Source of the DNA: Pseudomonadota bacterium
GTDB taxonomy: Bacteria > Pseudomonadota > Gammaproteobacteria > Steroidobacterales > Steroidobacteraceae
Direction of reading: 5' to 3'
Length of the DNA: 5,969 nucleotides
Assembly (NCBI GenBank): GCA_021779875.1
Contig: JAJXZV010000345.1
Location: forward strand, 1-5,969
The number at the start of each line of letters is the position of its first letter. Within the stretch, counting starts at the first letter, position 1. Of the stretch, positions 1 to 5,969 are shown piece by piece. The notes beneath the pieces are model-generated. The model saw only the letters and a list, made by a program, of their open reading frames with translations. It had not been told where the DNA came from and did no database searches. A program made the translations under genes and the position numbers.

Positions 1-272
1 TCGGTGTAGGCGAAGCCCGTCTTCTCGCCGCTGATGGCCCGCACGCCGACTCCCTGTTCGATGGAGTGCGACCCCTCCTTGACCATCCCGTCCTCCAGGG
101 ACCAGGATTCCTCGCGCGACAACTGAAAATAGAGGTCCGCGTAGTCCATTCCGCGGCTCATGAGCGAATCGAGCACCGTGGTGAGCCGGCCCTCGTCCAG
201 CTCGGCCGGCTCGAGGATCGCCCTCTCCGCGATCTGGATGATCGGCGCCTCGAGATCCGGCGCGGCGCTCAC
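1..272 (-). CDS. tldD: TldD metalloprotease subunit, N-terminal fragment; 3' end outside window
   Basis: First 90 codons plus two bases of tldD. By family knowledge, TldD pairs with TldE/PmbA to form a cytosolic Zn-dependent peptidase that degrades unfolded short peptides, processes the microcin B17 precursor and clears the CcdA antitoxin. The frame reads from a GTG at 270-272 and begins MSAAPDLEAP. It continues through DYADLYFQLSREESWSLEDG and then GVGVRAISGEKTGFAYT. This matches the E. coli TldD N-terminal pattern (DYGDLYFQ, ESWVLED, QGVGVRAISGEKTGFAY) nearly position for position. The catalytic zinc motif lies further downstream and is not in the window. The GTG start gives an N-terminal length about nine residues longer than E. 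coli before the DY.DLYFQ motif. It overlaps the amidase stop as GTGA. A GGTGA purine-rich stretch at 277-281 lies 4 bases upstream. No better in-frame start is seen before the conserved block. Identification is firm; the exact start is likely. Confidence 0.92.
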   Translation of the reverse strand, partial: MSAAPDLEAPIIQIAERAILEPAELDEGRLTTVLDSLMSRGMDYADLYFQLSREESWSLEDGMVKEGSHSIEQGVGVRAISGEKTGFAYT

Positions 273-1108
273 GGGGTCACCGCCCGCGGCGGCGCGGCGC
301 CCAGCCGCCGGTTATCGAGCGCCGGGAACCGCGCACGGGTTTCGGCCTGTTTGGCGAGATCGACGTCGGCAATGATCACTCCGGCACCCTTCGCCAGCCG
401 CGCGAGCACCTGGCCCCAATAGTCCACGATCAACGTATCGCCGTAGGTCTCACGGCCGCTCGAGTGCGTCCCGGTCTGGGCCGGCGCCACCACGTAGCAG
501 AGGTTCTCGATGGCGCGCGCGCGCAGCAGCGTCTCCCAATGCGCCATGCCGGTCGGCACGGTGAACGCCGCCGGCATGGCCAGCCACTCGGCTCCCCGCG
601 CGATCAGCTCCCGATACAGCTCCGGGAAACGCATGTCGTAACAGACCGACATGCCCAGCCGGCCGACCGGCGTCTCGGCGATCACCGGCGTGGCGCCGGG
701 CATCACGTGCGTCGACTCGCGGTACTGCTCGTTGCGGCCCGGGATGCCGGCGTCGAACAGGTGGATCTTGTCGTAGCGGGCCACGCGGTTCCCGGCCGAG
801 TCGATCAGCAGGGAGGCGTTGGCCGCGCGCCGCTCGCCGTCGTTGCGGATGAGCACGGTGCCCGCGAGGATCCATAGGGACAGCTCGCGGGCCGTCTCGC
901 GCAGGAAGTCCTGCACCCGACCCTCGCCGTCGCGCTCCGCGACCTCGAGCTTGTCGGCGTCGCGCAGGCCGATGAAGGAGAAATTCTCCGGCAGACAGGC
1001 GATCTGCGCGCCGAGCTCCCGGGCCTCGCGCAGCAACCCGCCCGCGGCCCGCAGATTCTCCTCGACCACGTGGCCGGACGTCATTTGTATGGCGGCTACT
1101 CTACCCAT
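269..1108 (-). CDS. Nitrilase-superfamily amidase, Nit1-like (probable deaminated-glutathione amidase)
   Basis: A cytoplasmic carbon-nitrogen hydrolase of 279 residues, a normal full length for the family. The Glu-Lys-Cys catalytic set is visible: E41 in LPENF, K114 in YDKIHLFD, and C156 in SVCYDMRFPELYREL. An additional conserved Glu is at 131 in the RES motif. The AHWETLLRARAIEN segment (about 189-202), the IPGRNEQYRES spacing and the MPG motif (about 136-138) resemble the Nit1/YbeM branch. That branch hydrolyses deaminated glutathione, a transaminase side product, to 2-oxoglutarate and cysteinylglycine, a metabolite-repair role. Substrate is inferred; an omega-amidase (Nit2-like) or another amide is possible. 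The start MGRVAAIQMTSG fits the family N-terminus, which begins a few residues before the QMTSG motif. A weak GAGAG at 1112-1116 sits only 3 bases before the ATG. The gene lies 9 bases after yhdP and its stop overlaps the tldD start, so co-transcription is likely. One family-conserved position reads YGDTLIVD, where relatives often have His for Asp. Confidence 0.9.
   Translation of the reverse strand: MGRVAAIQMTSGHVVEENLRAAGGLLREARELGAQIACLPENFSFIGLRDADKLEVAERDGEGRVQDFLRETARELSLWILAGTVLIRNDGERRAANASLLIDSAGNRVARYDKIHLFDAGIPGRNEQYRESTHVMPGATPVIAETPVGRLGMSVCYDMRFPELYRELIARGAEWLAMPAAFTVPTGMAHWETLLRARAIENLCYVVAPAQTGTHSSGRETYGDTLIVDYWGQVLARLAKGAGVIIADVDLAKQAETRARFPALDNRRLGAAPPRAVTP
277..281 (-). promoter_or_regulatory. 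Weak Shine-Dalgarno-like site for tldD
   Basis: GGTGA read on the minus strand, inside the last codons of the upstream amidase gene, with a 4-base CCCC spacer before the GTG start at 270-272. It supports that GTG as the tldD start, together with the 4-base GTGA stop/start overlap. The match to the anti-Shine-Dalgarno is partial and the spacer is short, so coupled re-initiation may matter more than de novo binding. Confidence 0.4.
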
Positions 1109-1111
1109 GCA

Positions 1112-1116
1112 CTCTC
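1112..1116 (-). promoter_or_regulatory. Weak Shine-Dalgarno-like site for the amidase gene
   Basis: GAGAG on the minus strand within the 9-base yhdP-nit gap, 3 bases before the ATG at 1106-1108. It is the only purine-rich stretch close to this start. The spacing is shorter than usual, so the start rests mainly on the family N-terminus (VAAIQMTSG). Confidence 0.35.
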
Positions 1117-1117
1117 G

Positions 1118-4100
1118 TCACTTGCGCCGATCGTCGGCCTTCGGCGTCTCGACCGCGCCGGCGTCCGCGCTCTTGATCCGCTCGACCTTGGGGCTGTCCC
1201 AGCTGCCGGTGATCCGATAATACCCCCGCGCGAGCCCCTTCAGCGGCTGTTTGAACACCTGGGTGAACACCAGCACCGCTGCCCCGATCACCGGGCCGCC
1301 GGCGAATGCGGCGAGCGGCAGCGAACTGCTCAGGTTGCCCGTCACCACCGCTGTTTGGTCGTAGTCGCGGCTTTTCAAGCCCACCCGCCCGATCAGGCCG
1401 ATTTCGGCGGCCGGCCCCTTGACCAGCAGATCGTCGGTATAGGCGTTGCCGCCGCGCAGATCGAAGCCGCCGCGGATCGTGTCGAACGCCAATCCCTTGT
1501 CGGTCAAGTCGCTGAAGTCCAGGGCGAGGCGGCGCCGCAGTTCGGCGACGCTCGCCAGTCCGAGCAGCCGTCCGGCGCCGGGCTTGAGACCGAGGATCTG
1601 GCCGTCGTCGAGGGCGAAATGCACGTGGCCCGCCGCGTCCTGCAATGCATCGGCGGTCGGCGCCCCGGCCCAGCCGAAGGAGAAGTCCATGCGCCCGGAC
1701 TTGGCCTCGATGAGCTCCGCGAAGCCGAGCTGGCGCATGGTCTCCTGTACGTCGGTGCTCGACAGATCCCCCTCGATGTGCCCCGCCCCGGCGCCCTTGC
1801 CGCGCCACTCGCCGTGCGCACTGATCGCGAAGGTCGGGCTGACCGCGGTCAGCTGCGGCGCCGCGATGCCGTCGTCCACCTTGCGCAAGCCGGCGCGCAC
1901 GTCGCCGAATCGGCGTCCGTCCCAGACCAGATCCGCGGCGTGGAAGTCGAGCGCCGGCACCGCGCTCGCCTCCGGCGCGGCTCCCGCCGGGGCGGCCTTC
2001 GCGGGCCGCGAAGATCCCTCCTGAACGGCGCCGCCGTCGGCCGATGCCGCCGGGGCGTCGACGAAGTGCAGTTGCCGGAACTCGAGCTGCCATGGCTGGC
2101 CGGGATCGTCCGCGGGCGGCAGCACGATCGTGCCCGCGACGTTCGGCCCCTGCACCGAGATCGACGACCCGTGCGCGCGGACATCGAGATCGACGTCGAG
2201 GTCGAGGAACGACAGACCCAGGTAGTCGAGGCGCTGCACGTGCGCGGCGGCCCGGTGCAGATAGGCCGACAGCGGCTTCGCACCCGGCTCGGGTGCGGCC
2301 AGCTTCAGCCAGCCCGCGAGATCCAACTGGTCGATCGTGCCGCCCACGTTCACCACCTGATCGGCGCTGAAGGCCGCCTCGTCCGTCCCGAAGCGCACCG
2401 CCGCGCGCGCCAGCCGCATCGACTCGCCGTCCGAATCCATGTCGACGGCGGCGCGCAGCACCGAGCCGAGCGAGATCCGCATCTCGATGCCGCCGGACTG
2501 CGGCCAGCGAACATCGCATTCCGAGGGCATGGGACGGCCGGGCGGCTTGCCGAGCGGCGCCGGCAGGCCGAGCGCGAGCCCGGCGAGCGACCCGCTCATC
2601 CGCAGCGATCGCTCGCGCGCCGGCCCGGGAGTCAACCGCAGCACCGCGCGCCAGTCCGTCTGCCCGCCGATGTCGACGGCCGGCGGCAATCCGAGCGCCG
2701 TGCGCAGATCCTCGCCCGCCGCCGTGCCGCGGAACTCGAGCTGCGTCCGCGTGGCCGGCCTGCGCCGCGGCACCCTCGCCTGCATCTGGAACGGGCCGCC
2801 GAGCAGCCGGCCGCGCAGGTCGGCGCGCGACACCTGGGCCCCGTCGATCTCCGCCTCGCCGGTCACGTCCGTGGCCCGCACGTTCGATCCGACTCGATTG
2901 AGTGAAATGCCGTGCAGACTGGTGCGCACCAGCACGCGCCGCTGGTCGAATTCCTTGAAGGGGAAGAACAGATCGATCTTCGCGTCGATCGGGCCGTGCG
3001 CCTCGACCGACGAAAACACGTGTTCGGCCATCGCATCGAGCGGCGTCGCGCGCAGCCAATCGAGCGCCTGCGACGCGTCCGCATGGCCGACGCCGGTGAC
3101 GCGCAGCTCGCCGGTCTTGAAGTCGGCGAAGCGGGCCTCGGCGGACTCGATCCGCAGCCCCGCGAGCCGTGCGCCGCGCGACTTCACGGTCAATCCCTCG
3201 TTGCGGAACTCCGCATCGGCGTCGATCTCGTCCAGGCGGGGCCAATCCGGACTGTAGTCGAGCGTCGCATCCTGCAAGCCCAATCGCACCAGGAACAGTC
3301 CGCTGCCGTCGCGGAACGGGAAATGGCCGATCGGGCCGCGCAGGACGGCCTCGGCGTGCGTGACGCGGCCGCCGACCAGGGCTCGGTTCAGCCATTCGAG
3401 CGTGCGCGGTGGAATGTTCTGCCGCGGCAGGTAGTTGGACGCCGCCGCCACGTCGCCTCGGCCGATCCGGGCGACGAGCGTGAGGATCGGCGAGGATCCA
3501 TCCGCCGGCTGCAGCCAGCTGAACAGCGCGCCCACCGCGGCATCCCGGTTCTCGGCCGCGAGTTTCGACGTGGCGACCAGCAAGCCGGCGGCATCCCGCC
3601 TCCAGTAGAGGATCGTGGCGAGCGAATCGAGCACGGCCGGCCGCTGGAATTGCAGCGGCCAGTCGATCACCGTGCCGTGCGAATCGAGCTCGACCCGGCC
3701 GCCCGCCTCGGTGCCGGAGATCCGCCCGGTCAATCCCCGCACGCCGGGCAGACGGCCGACCGGGGCGAAGCCCACGTCGCGGAACCGGGCCTGCAGGCGC
3801 ATCTTCGGCACCTCCTCGGCGCCGCCGCGGGTCACCTCGACCGTCGCGTCGTACCACTCGCCCGTGGGTTCGAGCTCGCTCAATCGGTCGCGGATGTCCT
3901 TCTGCGGCAGGATGCCGGCGAGCGGCAGCAGCGTTTCGGCGCGCAGGTAGCTCGCGCGGGCCCGCACGTCCAGGGCGCCCGCATCGGTGCGGCGCCAGGC
4001 CACGTCGAATTCGGCCTGCGGATCGGCGTGGCCGGCGCGCACGGTGCGCAGGCGCCTGCCGGCGAGGGTCCAGCGGTCGTTCTCGTGGGCGAGCGTGAGC

Positions 4101-4993
4101 GCGCCGCTGATCCGGTCGAAGCGCGTGCTCGGCTCGTCCGTGAGCTGCGCGACCAGGCCGACGGCCGCGAACGACAGGTCCGCGCGCTCCAGGTTTCCGG
4201 CCCGGCCGCGCGCGGCGGCGTCGAAGTTGCCCGTGCCGCTCGTCAGGCGCCTCACGTACTCCGGCAGGAACGCCCCCCAGCCGGACATGGACATCTCCTG
4301 CGCGCTCACCGCGACGTTCCAGGTCAGCGAGGACAGGTTGCCGAGGCCCCACGCCGAGCCGTTGACCCGCACGCGGCCGCCGAGCACGTCCGGCAGCCGC
4401 GCCTGCGCGCTCAAGGCGACGCCGTCACGCCCCCGCGCGAGGTCGAGATTGACCCCGCGCAGCGTGAGCCGCGGCAGGGCCGCGTTCCAATCCTGCAGGG
4501 TGACGACCCCGCCCCGGATCGCGAGCGTGCCAGCCGGCAGATCGTCGAGCGTGATCGTGTCCGCCGAACCGGAACGGCCCTCGAGCAGGATTTCCGAGGC
4601 GATGGCGAACCGGTTGCCCTCGAGCCGCGCGATCGTCAGGCTGGGAGCATCCAGTTCGACCCGGCCGGCGAGCAGCGTGCCGTTGCGGATCAGCCGCAGC
4701 AGGTCGATCGCCACGCGCCCCCCGGCCGCCCGCACCAGCACGCGCCGATCGTCCTTGGATCGGAGCTCCAGGTGATCGAGGTACAGCTCCGGCCCGTACC
4801 AGCGGAACTTCGGCTCGACGCCCGAGAACACGATGTAGAAGCCGATCTGCCGGTGGACCCAGTCCTTGATCTCGGCCTGGTAGCTGGGCACCCGGTCGAG
4901 CGCGAGCTTGAGGGCCAGCATGCCGGCGCCGAGCACCAGCACGGCGGCCGCCGCGAAGCCGAGCAAGAGCTTGCCGATCGACCGTAGGCGCAT
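1118..4993 (-). CDS. yhdP: YhdP, AsmA-like inner-membrane/periplasmic phospholipid transport protein
   Basis: Large AsmA-superfamily protein of 1291 residues (E. coli YhdP is about 1270). In E. coli, YhdP with TamB and YdbH is implicated in carrying phospholipids across the periplasm to the outer membrane. Seen here: a short basic N-terminus (MRLRSIGK), then one hydrophobic helix at about residues 7-30, giving an N-in inner-membrane anchor with the rest periplasmic. A very long region of alternating short beta-like segments follows, as expected for the AsmA-type grooved beta structure. An Ala/Pro/Gly/Ser-rich linker lies at about 979-1012. The conserved C-terminal AsmA-like region is at about 1075-1270, with FALDDGQILGLKPG, GRLLGLASVAELRRRL, LDFSDL, GLAFDTIRG, a hydrophobic stretch at about 1222-1248, and RITGSWDSPKVE, followed by a charged tail. 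The ATG chosen is immediately before the anchor and directly follows the rng stop; no good Shine-Dalgarno is visible, so translational coupling is likely. Downstream nit starts 9 bases later. Family assignment is strong; the transport role is by homology. Confidence 0.93.
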   Translation of the reverse strand: MRLRSIGKLLLGFAAAAVLVLGAGMLALKLALDRVPSYQAEIKDWVHRQIGFYIVFSGVEPKFRWYGPELYLDHLELRSKDDRRVLVRAAGGRVAIDLLRLIRNGTLLAGRVELDAPSLTIARLEGNRFAIASEILLEGRSGSADTITLDDLPAGTLAIRGGVVTLQDWNAALPRLTLRGVNLDLARGRDGVALSAQARLPDVLGGRVRVNGSAWGLGNLSSLTWNVAVSAQEMSMSGWGAFLPEYVRRLTSGTGNFDAAARGRAGNLERADLSFAAVGLVAQLTDEPSTRFDRISGALTLAHENDRWTLAGRRLRTVRAGHADPQAEFDVAWRRTDAGALDVRARASYLRAETLLPLAGILPQKDIRDRLSELEPTGEWYDATVEVTRGGAEEVPKMRLQARFRDVGFAPVGRLPGVRGLTGRISGTEAGGRVELDSHGTVIDWPLQFQRPAVLDSLATILYWRRDAAGLLVATSKLAAENRDAAVGALFSWLQPADGSSPILTLVARIGRGDVAAASNYLPRQNIPPRTLEWLNRALVGGRVTHAEAVLRGPIGHFPFRDGSGLFLVRLGLQDATLDYSPDWPRLDEIDADAEFRNEGLTVKSRGARLAGLRIESAEARFADFKTGELRVTGVGHADASQALDWLRATPLDAMAEHVFSSVEAHGPIDAKIDLFFPFKEFDQRRVLVRTSLHGISLNRVGSNVRATDVTGEAEIDGAQVSRADLRGRLLGGPFQMQARVPRRRPATRTQLEFRGTAAGEDLRTALGLPPAVDIGGQTDWRAVLRLTPGPARERSLRMSGSLAGLALGLPAPLGKPPGRPMPSECDVRWPQSGGIEMRISLGSVLRAAVDMDSDGESMRLARAAVRFGTDEAAFSADQVVNVGGTIDQLDLAGWLKLAAPEPGAKPLSAYLHRAAAHVQRLDYLGLSFLDLDVDLDVRAHGSSISVQGPNVAGTIVLPPADDPGQPWQLEFRQLHFVDAPAASADGGAVQEGSSRPAKAAPAGAAPEASAVPALDFHAADLVWDGRRFGDVRAGLRKVDDGIAAPQLTAVSPTFAISAHGEWRGKGAGAGHIEGDLSSTDVQETMRQLGFAELIEAKSGRMDFSFGWAGAPTADALQDAAGHVHFALDDGQILGLKPGAGRLLGLASVAELRRRLALDFSDLTDKGLAFDTIRGGFDLRGGNAYTDDLLVKGPAAEIGLIGRVGLKSRDYDQTAVVTGNLSSSLPLAAFAGGPVIGAAVLVFTQVFKQPLKGLARGYYRITGSWDSPKVERIKSADAGAVETPKADDRRK

Positions 4994-5969
4994 CTACATC
5001 AGCACGACGTCGTACTGGTCGACCGAGTACAGCGCCTCGGTCTGCAGGCGGATGGGCTTGCCGGTGATCAGCTCGAGTTCGCCGAGCGCCGAGGATTCCT
5101 CGTCGAGCAGCCGTTCGATCACGTCCTGATGCGCGAGCACCATCAGCTGCTGGCACTCGAACTGCCGCGCCTGGCGCATGATTTCACGGAACACCTCGTA
5201 GCACACCGTCTCCGCCGTCTTGACGAACCCCCGCCCCTCGCAGGTGGGACAAGACTGGCACAGCAGATGTTCCAGGCTCTCGCGCGTGCGCTTGCGGGTC
5301 ATCTCCACCAGCCCGAGCGGCGACACCGAGGAGATGTTGGTCTTGACGTGATCGTCGCGCATGGCCTTCTCGAGGGCCTGCAGCACCTGCCGGCGGTGTT
5401 CCGGCTCCTCCATGTCGATGAAATCGATGATGATGATGCCGCCGAGATTGCGCAGCCGCAGCTGCCGGGCGATCGCCACGGCCGCCTCCAGGTTGGTCCT
5501 GAAGATGGTCTCCTCGAGATTGCGGTGTCCGACGAAGGCCCCCGTGTTCACGTCGATGGTGGTCATCGCCTCGGTCTGATCGATGACCAGGTGGCCACCG
5601 GACTTCAGCTGCACCTTGCGCTCGAGCGCCTTCTGGATCTCCTCCTCGACGTGGTGCAGCTCGAACACCGGGCGCGGCTCGCGGTACAGCTCGATGCGCC
5701 GGAGCGCATCGGGGATGAAGGTGCCCGCGAACTCCTGCATCTCGCGGAATGCGGCCGGCTGATCGACGAGCACCCGGCCGACGTCCGGGCGGAGCAGGTC
5801 TCGCAGGATCCGCAGGTGCAGCGGCAGGTCCCCGTGCACCAGTTCCCCGGGACGGGCGCGCAGGCCCTTCTCGCGCACCACCTGCCACAGCTTGCGCAGG
5901 AACACCATGTCGGCGCGCAGCGCCTCGGCCGGCGCATCCTCCGCCGCGGTGCGCACGATGTAGCCGGCG
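4994..5969 (-). CDS. rng: Ribonuclease G (RNase E/G family), C-terminal part; 5' end outside window
   Basis: Single-strand-specific endoribonuclease of the RNase E/G family. By family knowledge it matures the 5' end of 16S rRNA and contributes to mRNA decay in the cytoplasm. About 324 residues are visible, roughly the last two thirds of a usual ~490-residue RNase G. Diagnostic motifs are in order: TTIDVNTG, with a catalytic Asp at bases 5552-5554; GGIIIIDFIDM, with the second metal-binding Asp at 5423-5425; LGLVEMTRKRTRESLEH; and the zinc-link CPTC at 5240-5251 followed by EGRGFVKTAETVCYE. It ends in QYDVVLM, closely like the E. coli RNase G terminus, and has no RNase E-type scaffold tail, so it is rng rather than rne. 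A GTG at 5954-5956 is an internal Val codon in the conserved GYIVRTAAE stretch, not a start. The reading frame stays open to the window edge, so the gene is partial. Its TAG stop directly abuts the yhdP start. Identification is firm. Confidence 0.96.
   Translation of the reverse strand, partial: AGYIVRTAAEDAPAEALRADMVFLRKLWQVVREKGLRARPGELVHGDLPLHLRILRDLLRPDVGRVLVDQPAAFREMQEFAGTFIPDALRRIELYREPRPVFELHHVEEEIQKALERKVQLKSGGHLVIDQTEAMTTIDVNTGAFVGHRNLEETIFRTNLEAAVAIARQLRLRNLGGIIIIDFIDMEEPEHRRQVLQALEKAMRDDHVKTNISSVSPLGLVEMTRKRTRESLEHLLCQSCPTCEGRGFVKTAETVCYEVFREIMRQARQFECQQLMVLAHQDVIERLLDEESSALGELELITGKPIRLQTEALYSVDQYDVVLM

Noticed and set aside
1109..1117. Possible promoter or terminator between yhdP and the amidase gene
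   Set aside because: Only 9 bases separate the two genes, and no -10/-35 pair or stem-loop with a T-run is visible around them.
1070..2905. A 611-codon open frame on the plus strand opposite yhdP
   Set aside because: Arg/Ala/Pro/His-rich composition without recognisable motifs. It is antisense to a well-supported gene and is explained by the high GC content.
3639..3660. Perfect 8-bp inverted repeat (GGCCGCTG / CAGCGGCC) with a 6-base loop inside yhdP
   Set aside because: It lies mid-gene and encodes the PLQFQR segment, with no U-run. In about 6 kb of GC-rich DNA a hairpin of this size is expected by chance, so it is not called a terminator.
1101..4352. A 1083-codon open frame on the minus strand overlapping yhdP in another frame
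   Set aside because: Its translation is Arg/Ala/Gly/Pro-rich with no domain pattern, while the yhdP frame over the same bases shows full family resemblance. GC-rich third positions in yhdP suppress stop codons in this frame.
2912..4987. A 691-codon open frame on the plus strand opposite yhdP
   Set aside because: Same reasons: biased composition, no domain, and its ends nearly mirror the yhdP gene. No promoter or ribosome binding site was noticed.
5423..5446. Repetitive GAT/ATC run that looks like a short tandem repeat
   Set aside because: It is the coding sequence for the conserved IIIIDFIDM motif of RNase E/G and needs no other explanation.
5954..5956. GTG as a possible start of the RNase G gene
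   Set aside because: The frame stays open upstream to the window edge and the flanking residues (GYIVRTAAE) belong to the conserved RNase G body. The visible part also lacks the N-terminal S1 region.

Overview
The window is GC-rich and densely coded, and every real gene lies on the minus strand. Transcription runs from high to low coordinates: 3' part of rng (RNase G) -> yhdP (AsmA-like envelope protein) -> a nitrilase-superfamily amidase (Nit1-like) -> 5' part of tldD. This gene order is a known conserved block in gammaproteobacteria. The Pseudomonas arrangement, as I recall it, is rng-yhdP-nit-tldD; E. coli has rng-yhdP-tldD without the amidase. Gene order, high GC and protein resemblance together suggest a high-GC gammaproteobacterium, perhaps from a Pseudomonas-, Xanthomonas- or Steroidobacter-like lineage. 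The genus cannot be fixed from this sequence.

Layout by position: 4994-5969 is the catalytic and C-terminal part of RNase G, entering from outside the window. 1118-4993 is a complete 1291-codon yhdP. 269-1108 is a complete 279-codon amidase gene. 1-272 is the first 90 codons of tldD, leaving the window. The junctions are extremely tight. The rng stop codon abuts the yhdP start with no gap, yhdP and nit are 9 bases apart, and nit and tldD overlap by 4 bases (GTGA). No stretch over 10 bases is non-coding, so there is no room for an internal terminator or an intergenic promoter. The block looks like part of one polycistronic unit whose promoter lies upstream, beyond base 5969.

The genes do not form one obvious pathway. 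RNase G handles rRNA maturation and mRNA decay. YhdP is an inner-membrane-anchored periplasmic protein implicated in moving phospholipids to the outer membrane. The amidase most resembles the deaminated-glutathione (metabolite-repair) branch. TldD is one half of the TldD/TldE metalloprotease. The shared operon is best read as a conserved housekeeping neighbourhood.

I found no sign of a mobile element, CRISPR array, RNA gene, phage gene or undescribed system. The long open frames on the opposite strand and in the second minus-strand frame are explained by GC-rich codon use. The findings listed are modest points about gene junctions and protein details.
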